This document shows positions 41,264 to 49,812 of a DNA stretch of 64,000 nt, in pieces; the first letter of the stretch is position 1, and each line of letters opens with the position of its first letter. A program made the position numbers and the translations under genes. The notes beneath the pieces are model-generated. The model worked only from the letters and a program-made list of their open reading frames with translations, had not been told where the DNA came from and ran no database searches. The DNA comes from Rhabdothermincola salaria (GTDB lineage Bacteria > Actinomycetota > Acidimicrobiia > Acidimicrobiales > Acidimicrobilacustridaceae), in the NCBI RefSeq assembly GCF_021246445.1, contig NZ_JAJQXW010000001.1, positions 372,001-436,000 on the forward strand. The letters run 5' to 3'.

Positions 41264-41770
41264 TCAGCGCCGTACGGCGTCGAGGGCCTTCTCGGCCGCG
41301 GTGAGGTTGTCGCGACCGGTGCGCACTGCGGCGCGCACCACGTCGAGCGCGCTCACCGGGCCGTGGCCGGCGGTGGTGGCCGAACGGTTCCAGCTCGACC
41401 CCTTGATGCGGTCGGCCTGGTCGGCCAACGCCGTGGCCTGTTCCTCGAGGTGCTCGAGGACCTGGTCGAGCGACTCGTCGGTGCTCGTCTCCCAGTGCCG
41501 CTCGGCGGCATCGACCACGCCGGGGTGCACCACCGGCTGCTCGCCGAGGTCGATCTGGCGCAGCGCCTCGGCCTGCACCGTCCAGGTGCGCACGGTGTCG
41601 GCCACGAGGTCGAGGGCGCAGTTGCCGTCGTCGTCGTAGCGCCGGGCCAGCTCTTCCACGCTCTCGTCGTCGGCGAGGGGCCGCAGCGCCTCGCGGTAGC
41701 GGCGCGGGTACGAGCGCAGGGCGGCGGTGGCGTCGGACGGGGACAACGTCGACAGGTCGTAGGAGCTCAT
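41264..41770 (-). CDS. Hypothetical helical protein
   Basis: A 168-residue, mostly helical, acidic protein with no membrane segment. The C-terminal block SSWNRSATTAGHGPVSALDVVRAAVRTGRDNLTAAEKALDAV faintly resembles DinB-like four-helix proteins, but I cannot assign it to them: the metal-binding histidines are not evident. It starts 10 bases after the EF-G-like gene on the same strand and is probably co-transcribed with it. Function unknown. Confidence 0.7.
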   Translation of the reverse strand: MSSYDLSTLSPSDATAALRSYPRRYREALRPLADDESVEELARRYDDDGNCALDLVADTVRTWTVQAEALRQIDLGEQPVVHPGVVDAAERHWETSTDESLDQVLEHLEEQATALADQADRIKGSSWNRSATTAGHGPVSALDVVRAAVRTGRDNLTAAEKALDAVRR

Positions 41771-41780
41771 GGGAGCGAAC

Positions 41781-43847
41781 CTACCCAGCGGCGCCGGTGT
41801 CGGCCGTCGAGACGGCCGCGGCCAGGTGGGCGGGCAGCACGTCGTAGTGGTCGTGCTCGGCGTGGAAGCGGCCCAGCCCGTGGGTGCGGGCCCGCAGGTC
41901 GACGGCGTAGCGGGTGAGCTCGGCGCCGGGGACCAGCGCGGTGATGACCGTCTCGTCCTCGCTCGCCAGGTCGGTGCCCTGGACCCGGGCCCGACGGGCG
42001 TTGAGGTCGCCCATCACGTCGCCCTGCGACGCGGTGGGCACGGTCACCTCCACCCGGGAGACCGGTTCGAGGATCACGGGTGAGGCGGCCGCCACCGCCT
42101 CGCGCACGGCCAGGCGGCCGGCGGCCTTGAAGCTCATCTCCGACGAGTCGACCGGATGGTGCTTGCCGTCGAGGCAGCGCACGACCACGTCGACCACCGG
42201 GAACCCGTGGGGCCCGCCTTCGGCGAGGGCCTCGCGCACCCCCTTCTCGACAGCCGGGATGAACTGGCGGGGGATCGCCCCGCCCACCACCTCGTCGACG
42301 AAGGTGATGCCCTCGCCCCGGGCGGCCGGGGCCACGGCCACCACGGCCACCCCGAACTGCCCGTGGCCTCCGCTCTGCTTCTTGTACTTGCCCTCGGCCC
42401 GGGCCTCGGCGGTGATGGTCTCGCGGTAGGCGATGCGCACGTCCGATGCGTCGACCTCCACCCCGAACTTGCGCCGCAGGCGGTCGAGGGCCACAGCCAG
42501 GTGCGTCTCACCCTGCCCCGCCAGCAGCGTCTGGTGCGTCTCGTCGTCGCGGCGGACCCGCAGCGACGGGTCGTCGGCCACCAGGCGGTGCAGGGCGGTG
42601 GCCAGCTTGTCCTCGTCGGCGCTGCTGCGTGCGGCCACGGCGATGGCGTGGACCGGCTCGGGCCATTCGGGGGCGGGCACGACGACGGGGGAGCCCTTGG
42701 GGGCGAGGGTGTCACCGGCGAGGGTCTCGACCTTGGGCACGGCGACCAGGTCGCCGGCGAGGGCCGACGACACCTCCACCCGGTCGCGACCCCGATGGGT
42801 GAACAGGCCGTGGAGACGGAGGTCGGCCCCGGTGCGGACGTCGACGAGGTGGGTGTCGGTGCTCACGGTGCCCGACAGGACCCGGAGAAGGCTGACCTGG
42901 CCCACGAAGGGGTCCGACGTGGCCCGCACCACCAGGGCGAGAGGGTCGGCGGTGGGGTCCGGGGGCACGGAGACGACGGTGTCGCCGGCGTGGACCTCCA
43001 CGGGCGGGCGATCGAGGGGTGAGGGGCCGATCTCGCAGAGCAGGTCGGCGAGGCGGTCGATGCCGATGACCGCGGTGGCCGACCCGCACACCACGGGGAA
43101 GACGGTGGCCTGGTCGACGCCGACCGCCAGAACCCGTTCGAGCTCCTCGAAGCTCGGGACGTCGCCGGCGAGGTAGCGCTCGAGCATGTCGTCGTCGCCG
43201 ACGACGATGCCCTCGACGAGGTTGTCGTGCACCTCGTGCTCCTCGTCGGCCATCTCGAGCGGCACCGGACCGGAGGTGTGCACGCCGTCGTCGTAGAGGA
43301 AGGCGGTGTCGGTGAGCAGGTCCGCGACGCCGTGGAAAGCCCCCTCGGCGCCGATGGGCAGCTCCAGGGGCGCCACCCCGGCGCCGAAGGCGTCGCGCAG
43401 CTCGGCGAGCACGCCGTCGAAGTCGGAGCGGTCGCGGTCGAGCTTGTTCACGAACACCATGCGCGGGAGGCCCATCGAGGCCGCCACCTTCCACAGGTGG
43501 CGGGTCTGGGGCTCCACCCCGTCGGCCGCGCTCACCACGAACACGGCCAGGTCGGCGGCCCCGAGCGCGGCGAGGGTCTCCGCCTCGAAGTCGGCGTAGC
43601 CGGGGGTGTCGAGCAGGTTGATCTTGTGGCCCTTCCACTCGAAGGGGGCGAGCGTGACCACCAGCGACATGTGCCGTGCCTGCTCCTCGGGCTCGGCGTC
43701 GCAGACGGTCGTACCCTCCTCGACCCGACCGGGGCGGGCGATCACGCCGGCCTCGGTGAGCAGGGCCTCGGCCAGGCTGGTCTTGCCCGCGCCGCTGTGG
43801 CCGACGAGGGCGACGTTGCGGATCTTCTCGGGGGCGAACGGCTGCAC
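41781..43847 (-). CDS. EF-G-like translation GTPase (FusA2-type)
   Basis: A 688-residue relative of elongation factor G. G1 is VALVGHSGAGKTSLAEALL, G3 LLDTPGYADF, G4 VNKLDRDRSDFD, and G5 VVCGSAT. Domain IV is present (SGGHGQFGVAVV, VDEVVGGAIPRQFIPAVEKGV) as is the domain V block VEVTVPTASQGDVMGDLNARRARVQG. The G1 loop GHSGAGKT rather than GHxDxGKT, and the absence of the str operon around it, mark it as the EF-G-like paralogue found in many actinobacteria, whose role is poorly defined. The start is decided by a perfect AAGGAGG five bases before the GTG at 43847. It is divergent from pgsA. Confidence 0.88.
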   Translation of the reverse strand: MQPFAPEKIRNVALVGHSGAGKTSLAEALLTEAGVIARPGRVEEGTTVCDAEPEEQARHMSLVVTLAPFEWKGHKINLLDTPGYADFEAETLAALGAADLAVFVVSAADGVEPQTRHLWKVAASMGLPRMVFVNKLDRDRSDFDGVLAELRDAFGAGVAPLELPIGAEGAFHGVADLLTDTAFLYDDGVHTSGPVPLEMADEEHEVHDNLVEGIVVGDDDMLERYLAGDVPSFEELERVLAVGVDQATVFPVVCGSATAVIGIDRLADLLCEIGPSPLDRPPVEVHAGDTVVSVPPDPTADPLALVVRATSDPFVGQVSLLRVLSGTVSTDTHLVDVRTGADLRLHGLFTHRGRDRVEVSSALAGDLVAVPKVETLAGDTLAPKGSPVVVPAPEWPEPVHAIAVAARSSADEDKLATALHRLVADDPSLRVRRDDETHQTLLAGQGETHLAVALDRLRRKFGVEVDASDVRIAYRETITAEARAEGKYKKQSGGHGQFGVAVVAVAPAARGEGITFVDEVVGGAIPRQFIPAVEKGVREALAEGGPHGFPVVDVVVRCLDGKHHPVDSSEMSFKAAGRLAVREAVAAASPVILEPVSRVEVTVPTASQGDVMGDLNARRARVQGTDLASEDETVITALVPGAELTRYAVDLRARTHGLGRFHAEHDHYDVLPAHLAAAVSTADTGAAG

Positions 43848-43969
43848 GAGGCCTCCTTGCCCGGGTGGCCGCGACGACCCGCGGGCGGTGGCGCCCGGGC
43901 GCACGCCCCGGAGCGTACTGGTGCGGTACGTCGGCGCGCCGAGGGGTGCTGGTAGCCTCCGGGGGTACA

Positions 43970-43995
43970 TGAGGCGCGCCTCGCGCGCCGCCTCA
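43970..43995. other. Inverted repeat in the pgsA leader
   Basis: TGAGGCG (43970-43976) pairs with CGCCTCA (43989-43995), with GCGC blocks between. A TAGCCT (43953-43958) upstream is a plausible -10 box, putting this hairpin in a pgsA leader of about 50 bases. An operator or RNA hairpin are both possible. Confidence 0.35.
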
Positions 43996-44016
43996 CGATC
44001 GCGAACTGGAGCAGCC

Positions 44017-44700
44017 ATGCTCGACGGACACTGGCGGACGAGCATCGAAAAGGGCCTCAGACCGGTCGGCCGCAACCTGCGTCGCACCGGGATCTCCGCC
44101 GACCACCTCACTGCGCTCGGCATGGTCATGGCGGCCGGGGCGGCGGTGGCCATCGCCACCGGCAACCTCCACGTCGGCCTGCTCCTGTTGGTGCTCACCG
44201 GGCTCCCCGACGCCCTCGACGGCGCCGTGGCCAAGGCCGCCGGCACCGCCGGACCGCGCGGCGCCTTCTTCGACAGCGTCGCCGACCGCATCTCCGACTC
44301 GCTCCTGCTCGTCGGTGTGGCCTGGTACCTCGCCACCACCGAGGGCGGCCTCATGCCGCTGCTGCCCATGGCCGTGCTGGCCGCCTCGCTCGTCATCAGC
44401 TACGAGCGGGCCAAGGCCGAGTCCCTCGGCTTCAACGCCAAGGGCGGGGTGATGGAACGGGCCGAGCGCATCGTCGTGCTGGGCCTCGGCCTGTTGTTCG
44501 AGGCCCTCTTGATCCCGGTGCTGTGGGTCATGCTCGCCCTCACCCTGCTCACCGCCGTGCAGCGCTTCGTCAAGGTCTGGCGACAGGCATCGCGTGAGCG
44601 TCCGCCGGTGCTCACCGCCCGCCGGGCCTCGCGCCGTCGAGCGGCCCGTTCGGCGTCCACCGAGTGGCGCCGCAACCTGCGCTCCCGTTCCCGCCGCTGA
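44017..44700 (+). CDS. pgsA: Phosphatidylinositol phosphate synthase (CDP-alcohol phosphatidyltransferase)
   Basis: A 227-residue membrane enzyme that joins CDP-diacylglycerol to inositol phosphate, the entry to phosphatidylinositol and PIMs. The CDP-alcohol motif reads DALDGAVAKAAGTAGPRGAFFDSVADR, with all four acidic residues in place and Lys where Arg is usual. VISYERAKAESLGFNAKGGVMERAER matches the inositol-phosphate-binding region of the mycobacterial enzyme. The ATG at 44017 has GGAG upstream and aligns with the mycobacterial start; an in-frame ATG at 43969 would add 16 residues. It heads pgsA-patA-pimA, with five bases to patA. Confidence 0.9.
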   Translation: MLDGHWRTSIEKGLRPVGRNLRRTGISADHLTALGMVMAAGAAVAIATGNLHVGLLLLVLTGLPDALDGAVAKAAGTAGPRGAFFDSVADRISDSLLLVGVAWYLATTEGGLMPLLPMAVLAASLVISYERAKAESLGFNAKGGVMERAERIVVLGLGLLFEALLIPVLWVMLALTLLTAVQRFVKVWRQASRERPPVLTARRASRRRAARSASTEWRRNLRSRSRR

Positions 44701-44705
44701 GGGCG

Positions 44706-45695
44706 ATGGGCCTCGACCCGGTCACCGCCGCCTACCGCGGCGCCGCCGCTTACTCCCGCGCCGTGCCGCTCCCCGTGGCCGGGCTCACTGCCCGGGTGCT
44801 GTCGCGCGCCGCGGCCACGGTGTCGCGTGAGCGGCGGATGCTGGTGGCCCGCCACCTGCGTCGAGCAGCGGGCCCCGACCTGCAGGGCCGCGCCCTCGAC
44901 CAGGCCGTCGACGCCACCTTCGACAGCTACGCCCGCTACTGGATCGAGTCGTTCCGGCTGCCGGGCACCTCGCCGGAGGTCCTCGACGCCGGCATGCACG
45001 TCACCGGCTACGAGCACGTCGACGCCGCCCTCGACCAGGGCGACGGCGTGATCCTGGCCCTGCCCCACCTCGGCGGATGGGAGTGGGCCGGGTTCTGGCT
45101 CACCCAGGTCAAGCAGGTGCGCGTCACCGTCGTGGTCGAGCCGGTCGAGCCGCCCGACCTCTTCGAGTTCTTCGCCGCCTTCCGGCGCCAGCTGGGCATG
45201 GAGATCGTGCCGCTCGGCCCCGGTGCCGGCACCGAGGTGATCCGCGCCCTGAAGGACAACCACGTGGTGGCCCTGCTGTGCGACCGCGACATCAACGGCG
45301 ACGGCATCGAGGTCGACTTCTTCGGCGAGCGCACCACCGTCCCGGCCGGACCGGCCGCGCTCGGGCTGCGCACCGGCGCCCCGGTGCTGCCCACCGCCGT
45401 CTACTTCGACGGCTCCCGCCACCACGGGCGGGTCGAGGCTCCGCTCGACACCACCCGGCAGGGCAAGCTGCGCGCCGACGTGCAGCGCGTCACCGACGAC
45501 CTCGTCGCCTGGCTCGAGACCCTCATCCGCGCCGCGCCCGAGCAGTGGCACCTCCAACAGCCCAACTGGCCGAGCGATTACGACGCGCTCGAGGCCATCG
45601 GCAAGGCGCACCCCCGGCCCCTCCACGGCCCGGCATCCGCCGCCGCGGCCGCCGAAGCCGCCGCCGCCCGGTCGGCTCCCGGCGGGGAGGGCTGA
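44706..45695 (+). CDS. patA: Phosphatidylinositol mannoside acyltransferase (LABLAT/HtrB family)
   Basis: A 329-residue acyltransferase of the lipid A acyltransferase superfamily. LALPHLGGWEWAGFWL holds the H-x4-E/D catalytic pair, and VVALLCDRDINGDGIEVDFFGERTTVPAGPAALGLRTGAPVLP is the family's substrate block. Between pgsA and pimA, as in mycobacteria, it should palmitoylate the mannose that PimA adds to phosphatidylinositol, at the cytosolic membrane face. The ATG at 44706 comes five bases after the pgsA stop. The C terminus is alanine-rich and variable. Confidence 0.88.
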   Translation: MGLDPVTAAYRGAAAYSRAVPLPVAGLTARVLSRAAATVSRERRMLVARHLRRAAGPDLQGRALDQAVDATFDSYARYWIESFRLPGTSPEVLDAGMHVTGYEHVDAALDQGDGVILALPHLGGWEWAGFWLTQVKQVRVTVVVEPVEPPDLFEFFAAFRRQLGMEIVPLGPGAGTEVIRALKDNHVVALLCDRDINGDGIEVDFFGERTTVPAGPAALGLRTGAPVLPTAVYFDGSRHHGRVEAPLDTTRQGKLRADVQRVTDDLVAWLETLIRAAPEQWHLQQPNWPSDYDALEAIGKAHPRPLHGPASAAAAAEAAAARSAPGGEG

Positions 45696-45698
45696 CGG

Positions 45699-46787
45699 AT
45701 GCGCATCGGCGTGGTGTGCCCCTACAGCCTGACCGTGCCCGGAGGGGTGCAGGGCCAGGTGCTGGGCCTGGCGCGCAGCCTGCGGGCCCTCGAGCACGAC
45801 GTGCGGGTCCTCGGCCCGTGCGACGGCCCGCCCCCCGACGCCGGCGTCACGCCGCTCGGCGACAGCATCCCCACCGCGGCCAACGGGTCGATGGCCCCCA
45901 TCGCCCCCGACCCGTCGGCCCAGCTGCGCACCATCCGGGCCCTGCGCGACGAGCGCTTCGACGTCGTCCACCTCCACGAGCCGTTGGCTCCCGGGCCCAC
46001 CCACACGGCGCTGCTGTTCAAGTCCCAGCCGTTGGTCGGCACCTTCCACGCGGCCGGCGAGAGCGCCCCGTACCAGTGGTTGGGCCCGCTGGTGCGATGG
46101 GGGGCCGACAAGCTCGACCTGCGCTGCGCCGTGTCCGCCGATGCCCGGTCCATGGCCGTCGCCGCCCTCGGGGGCCGTTACGCGCTGGTGTTCAACGGGG
46201 TCGAGCTCGAGCACTTCGCCAAGGCCACCCCGACCCCCACCACCGGCCCCACCATCCTCTTCCTCGGCCGCCACGAACCCCGCAAGGGCCTGGCCGTGCT
46301 GCTCGAGGCCATGGCCGAGCTGCCGCCCACGGTCACGCTGTGGGTGGCCGGCGACGGGCCCGAGACCGAGGTGCTGCGCCGGCGGGTCGCCGGCGACGTC
46401 CGCATCGAGTGGTTGGGACGCATCTCCGAAGACGAGAAGGCCGCCCGCCTCCGCGGTGCCGACGTGTTCTGCGCCCCTTCGCTGCGAGGCGAGTCGTTCG
46501 GGGTGGTGTTGCTCGAGGCCATGGCCGCCCACACCCCGGTGGTGGCCAGCGAGCTGCCGGGGTACGCCAACGTGGCCCGCGCCGACCTCGACGGGCTCCT
46601 CGTGCCGCCCGGCGATGCCGTGGCGCTGGCGGCCGCCCTGCGCCGGGTGCTCTCCGAGCCCGCCACCGCCGAGCGCCTGGTCGCCTCGGGCGAAGCCCGG
46701 GCCGCCCACTTCTCCATGGAGCACCTCGCCGAGGTCTACGTCGACCTCTACGAGAGAGTGCTCTGGCGGCGTCGTACCCGCCGGTAG
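45699..46787 (+). CDS. pimA: Phosphatidylinositol alpha-mannosyltransferase
   Basis: PimA transfers mannose from GDP-mannose to phosphatidylinositol. The 362-residue GT4 (GT-B) protein begins MRIGVVCPYSLTVPGGVQ, with VVHLHEPLAPGPTHTAL and GTFHAAGES in the acceptor domain. TILFLGRHEPRKGLAVLLEAM and FCAPSLRGESFGVVLLEAMAAHTPVVAS lie in the donor domain, the latter with the E-x7-E motif. The match and the synteny pgsA-patA-pimA support this specific role over other GT4 functions. It starts three bases after patA. The 40-base spacer to the next gene has no clear promoter. Confidence 0.9.
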   Translation: MRIGVVCPYSLTVPGGVQGQVLGLARSLRALEHDVRVLGPCDGPPPDAGVTPLGDSIPTAANGSMAPIAPDPSAQLRTIRALRDERFDVVHLHEPLAPGPTHTALLFKSQPLVGTFHAAGESAPYQWLGPLVRWGADKLDLRCAVSADARSMAVAALGGRYALVFNGVELEHFAKATPTPTTGPTILFLGRHEPRKGLAVLLEAMAELPPTVTLWVAGDGPETEVLRRRVAGDVRIEWLGRISEDEKAARLRGADVFCAPSLRGESFGVVLLEAMAAHTPVVASELPGYANVARADLDGLLVPPGDAVALAAALRRVLSEPATAERLVASGEARAAHFSMEHLAEVYVDLYERVLWRRRTRR

Positions 46788-46827
46788 CATCACGGCGTCC
46801 CGACGACCCCACGAGGCCCACCCGACC

Positions 46828-47628
46828 GTGAGCACCCCGCAGACCGCCCCCGCGCCCACCCGTTCCTGGCTGGTCACGGTCGCCACCATCCCCGCCGTCG
46901 CCCTCGGGCTCGTCGCCACGGCCGTGCTCACCGTGGTGCTGTCCTGGATCGGCCTGGTGATCGGCCTGGTCGCCACCGTCGCCCTCGGGGCCTGGGCCGC
47001 CAGCCGGGCCGCGGCCGACCCCACCCAGAACGTGCTGGCCGGGTTGGGGGCGCGCCCCGCCGACCCCGACGCCCACGCTCGCCTGGTGAACCTGGTCGAG
47101 GGCCTCAGCGTCTCCGGCGGCATCGCCACCCCCACCCTGCACGTGGTCGAGGACACCGGGGCCAACCTCATGGTCCTCGGTGTCGACGACCACCACGCCC
47201 ACCTCGTGGTCACCACCGGCCTGCTCGAGCACCTCGAACGCATCGAGCTCGAGGGCGTGCTGGCCCGGGCCGTCACCCAGATCCGCCGGGGCGACCTGGC
47301 CGCCTCCACCACCGCCGTCGAGGTGCTCACCGGCAGCGGTGCGGGCGCCGCGCTGTTGGCCAAGCCGGTGGCCGGCGTGCTCGCCGGTCGCCTCGAGCGG
47401 GCCGTGTCCCCCGACGACGACGTGCTCCTCGACCGTGACGCCGTCACCCTCACCCGCTACCCGCCCGGTCTGTGCGCCGCCCTGCGCAAGCTCGACGCCG
47501 TCTCCACCCAGGTGCACCACCCCGTCGGGGCCACCGCGGCGTTGTGGCTGGCCGACCCCACCGGGAACGCCTCCGACTCCGCTCGGCCCCCGCTGGCCGA
47601 CCGGGCCGACGCCTTGGAGCTGCTGTGA
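46828..47628 (+). CDS. M48/HtpX-like membrane protein with degenerate catalytic site
   Basis: A 266-residue protein with two N-terminal helices (about 15-57) and a domain patterned on M48 metallopeptidases. It has ATPTLHVVEDTGANLMVLGVDDHHAHLVVTTGLLEHLERIELEGVLARAVTQIRRGD. In active members the last part reads ELEAVLAHELxHIxxxD; here the HEXXH zinc site is R-A-V-T-Q (147-151), and the downstream Glu-x-x-Ala-Asp-like block is DRDAVTLTRYPPGLCAALRKL. The protein is therefore probably not a protease. It sits between pimA and a DUF3048 gene, overlapping the latter by GTGA. GTG start at 46828. A scaffold or regulatory role is a guess. Confidence 0.7.
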   Translation: MSTPQTAPAPTRSWLVTVATIPAVALGLVATAVLTVVLSWIGLVIGLVATVALGAWAASRAAADPTQNVLAGLGARPADPDAHARLVNLVEGLSVSGGIATPTLHVVEDTGANLMVLGVDDHHAHLVVTTGLLEHLERIELEGVLARAVTQIRRGDLAASTTAVEVLTGSGAGAALLAKPVAGVLAGRLERAVSPDDDVLLDRDAVTLTRYPPGLCAALRKLDAVSTQVHHPVGATAALWLADPTGNASDSARPPLADRADALELL

Positions 47629-48752
47629 ACCTGCGCATCGGAGCCATCGCGGCCGCCGTCCTCGCCGTGATCGGCGCCGTCGTGGTGTTCGTCTTCGTCC
47701 TGGGTTCCGACGACGAACAGGTGGCCCCCACCACCACCACGACCACGACCATCCCCACCACGACCACCGAGCCACCCCCGCCGGTGCGCTCACCGCTGAC
47801 CGGCCTGCCCACCGACGACCCGGTGGGTGAGCTGCACCCGGCCGTCACCGTGAAGATGGACAACAGCCCCGATGCCCGGCCGCAGTCGGGGATCAACGAC
47901 GCCGACATCGTCTACGAGATGAAGGTCGAGGGGATCACCCGCTTCGGTGTGGTCTTCCACTCCCGGATCGTCGACGGCGTGGGTCCCGTGCGGTCGGCCC
48001 GCTCCAGCGACATCGACCTGGTGGCCGACCTGTCACGGCCCCTCTTCGTGTGGTCGGGGGGCAACGCCGGCGTCACCGGCGAGGTCCTGCAGGCCGCCCG
48101 CGAGGACGTGCTCACCAACGCGTCCTTCGACGCCGCCGAAGGCTTCTACTACCGATCGAGCGAGCGGCGGTCCCCGCACAACCTGTACGTCAACCTGGTG
48201 CCCCTCGTGGCCGAGCGCTCCCCGGAGGGCCAGTGGGGGCCGGCGCCGCTGTTCGAGTACCGGGTCGCCGAGACCGAGCCTCACCCGGTCCCCGCCGAGG
48301 CCGTCCCGGTGGCCGGCGTCAGCGTCGACTTCGGTCTGCGCCAGGTGGTGGACTACGTCTGGGACGCCGAGCGAGAGGGCTGGAACCGCTACCAGGTCGA
48401 CACCCGCCACGCCCGCGAGAACTCGGCGGCCGTCGACCAGGACGGTCGGCAGGTGGCCCCCGCCAACGTGGTGATCCAGTGGGTCGAGTACGGCGTGAGC
48501 GCGGCCGACAGCCGTTCGCCGCGCGCCATCACGGTGGGCGAGGGCGACGCGCTGGTCCTCACCGCCGGCCAGGCCATCCCGGGGCGCTGGAGCCGGCCGA
48601 CCCGCGACCAGCCGGCCCGCTTCACCGACGCTGCCGGCCAGCCGATCCTGCTGACGCCGGGGGCCACGTGGGTGGCCCTGCCCGAGGCCGGCACCCCCGC
48701 GCCGTACCTCGATCAGCCCACCGCCGACGCCCTCCTGGCCGTGCGCCGCTGA
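47625..48752 (+). CDS. DUF3048 (YerB-like) anchored extracytoplasmic protein
   Basis: A 375-residue protein with one N-terminal membrane helix (IGAIAAAVLAVIGAVVVFVFVLG), a Thr/Pro-rich linker (about 30-50), and a DUF3048 domain: PLTGLP, PAVTVKMDNSPDARPQSGINDADIVYEMKVEGITRFGVVFHS, VGPVRSARSSDIDLVADLSRPLFVWSGG. The domain is exported and of unknown function in bacteria such as Bacillus (YerB). There is no lipobox cysteine, so it is probably an uncleaved signal anchor. GTG start overlapping the previous stop. Its place after pimA and the M48-like gene suggests, but does not prove, an envelope role. Confidence 0.85.
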   Translation: MNLRIGAIAAAVLAVIGAVVVFVFVLGSDDEQVAPTTTTTTTIPTTTTEPPPPVRSPLTGLPTDDPVGELHPAVTVKMDNSPDARPQSGINDADIVYEMKVEGITRFGVVFHSRIVDGVGPVRSARSSDIDLVADLSRPLFVWSGGNAGVTGEVLQAAREDVLTNASFDAAEGFYYRSSERRSPHNLYVNLVPLVAERSPEGQWGPAPLFEYRVAETEPHPVPAEAVPVAGVSVDFGLRQVVDYVWDAEREGWNRYQVDTRHARENSAAVDQDGRQVAPANVVIQWVEYGVSAADSRSPRAITVGEGDALVLTAGQAIPGRWSRPTRDQPARFTDAAGQPILLTPGATWVALPEAGTPAPYLDQPTADALLAVRR

Positions 48753-48814
48753 GACGTCGGGCACGTCGGCCTCGAGGCGGCGCGTTCGCTTCGTGGCCGG
48801 GGCCTCGCCGGTCG

Positions 48815-48820
48815 TACACT
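48815..48820 (+). promoter_or_regulatory. -10 box for leaderless pdxS
   Basis: TACACT ends seven bases before the ATG at 48828, with no Shine-Dalgarno site. This separates pdxS from the upstream envelope genes. Confidence 0.5.
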
Positions 48821-48827
48821 CAGCGGC

Positions 48828-49736
48828 ATGGCTGATCAGTTCTCCGAAGGTCTCGTGGCGCGTGAGACGGGCACCCAGCTCGTGAAGCGAGGCCTGGCCG
48901 AGATGCTCAAGGGCGGCGTCATCATGGACGTCGTCGACCCCGAACAGGCCCGCATCGCCGAAGACGCCGGCGCGGTGGCCGTGATGGCCCTCGAGCGGGT
49001 GCCGTCCGACATCCGTCGCGACGGCGGGGTGGCCCGCATGAGCGACCCGGAGATGATCGAGGGCATCAAGGAGGTCACCACCGTCCCGGTGATGGCCAAG
49101 GCTCGCATCGGGCACTTCGTCGAGGCCCAGATCCTCCAGGCCCTCGGCGTCGACTACGTCGACGAGTCCGAGGTGCTGACCCCCGCCGACGAGGCCCACC
49201 ACATCGACAAGTGGGCCTTCACCGTGCCCTTCGTCTGCGGCGCCACCAACCTGGGAGAGGCGCTGCGCCGCATCTCCGAGGGCGCCTGCATGATCCGCTC
49301 CAAGGGCGAGGCCGGCACCGGCAACATCGTGGAGGCGGTGCGCCACCTGCGCTCGATCCTCGGCGACATCCGCAAGATCAGCCAGGCCGACTCCGCCGAG
49401 CTGTTCGGGTGGGCCAAGCAGCTGCAGGCCCCCATCCCGCTCGTGCAGGAGATCGCCGAGACCGGCGCGCTGCCGGTGCCCATGTTCTGCGCCGGTGGCA
49501 TCGCCACCCCGGCCGACGCCGCCCTGGTGATGCAGCTCGGCGCCGAGGCCGTGTTCGTCGGCTCGGGCATCTTCAAGAGCGACGACCCCGCCGGTCGGGC
49601 CAAGGCCATCGTGGAGGCCACCACCAACTTCCGCGACGCCGACATCCTGGCCAAGGTCAGCCGCGGCATCGGTGGGGCCATGCCCGGCCTCGAGATCAGC
49701 GGCCTCGAGACCACCTTCGCCGAGCGCGGCTGGTGA
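48828..49736 (+). CDS. pdxS: Pyridoxal 5'-phosphate synthase, lyase subunit PdxS
   Basis: PdxS assembles PLP from ribose 5-phosphate, glyceraldehyde 3-phosphate and ammonia supplied by PdxT. The 302-residue barrel is complete: [35 protein letters not shown] opens it with the aspartate and lysine-proximal strand, [16 protein letters not shown] carries the second catalytic lysine, and [30 protein letters not shown] and [31 protein letters not shown] form the phosphate sites. pdxT follows after 76 bases. The leaderless-type hexamer ahead suggests its own promoter. Confidence 0.97.
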   Translation: MADQFSEGLVARETGTQLVKRGLAEMLKGGVIMDVVDPEQARIAEDAGAVAVMALERVPSDIRRDGGVARMSDPEMIEGIKEVTTVPVMAKARIGHFVEAQILQALGVDYVDESEVLTPADEAHHIDKWAFTVPFVCGATNLGEALRRISEGACMIRSKGEAGTGNIVEAVRHLRSILGDIRKISQADSAELFGWAKQLQAPIPLVQEIAETGALPVPMFCAGGIATPADAALVMQLGAEAVFVGSGIFKSDDPAGRAKAIVEATTNFRDADILAKVSRGIGGAMPGLEISGLETTFAERGW

Positions 49737-49812
49737 CCGGCCCCGCCGCTCCCGTTCGCCACCGGCAGTAGGGTCGCCCCCGTGCCGTCGTCCCCGCCAT
49801 CGGAGCCCCCAG

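Noticed and set aside
41781-43847. The main elongation factor G gene (fusA)
   Set aside because: The G1 loop GHSGAGKT and the lack of rpsL/rpsG/tuf neighbours fit the EF-G-like paralogue rather than the essential factor.
41781-44396. A longer form of the EF-G-like protein beginning at 44396
   Set aside because: The extra 183 codons are low-complexity and run across pgsA and the divergent promoter region; a perfect AAGGAGG decides for the GTG at 43847.
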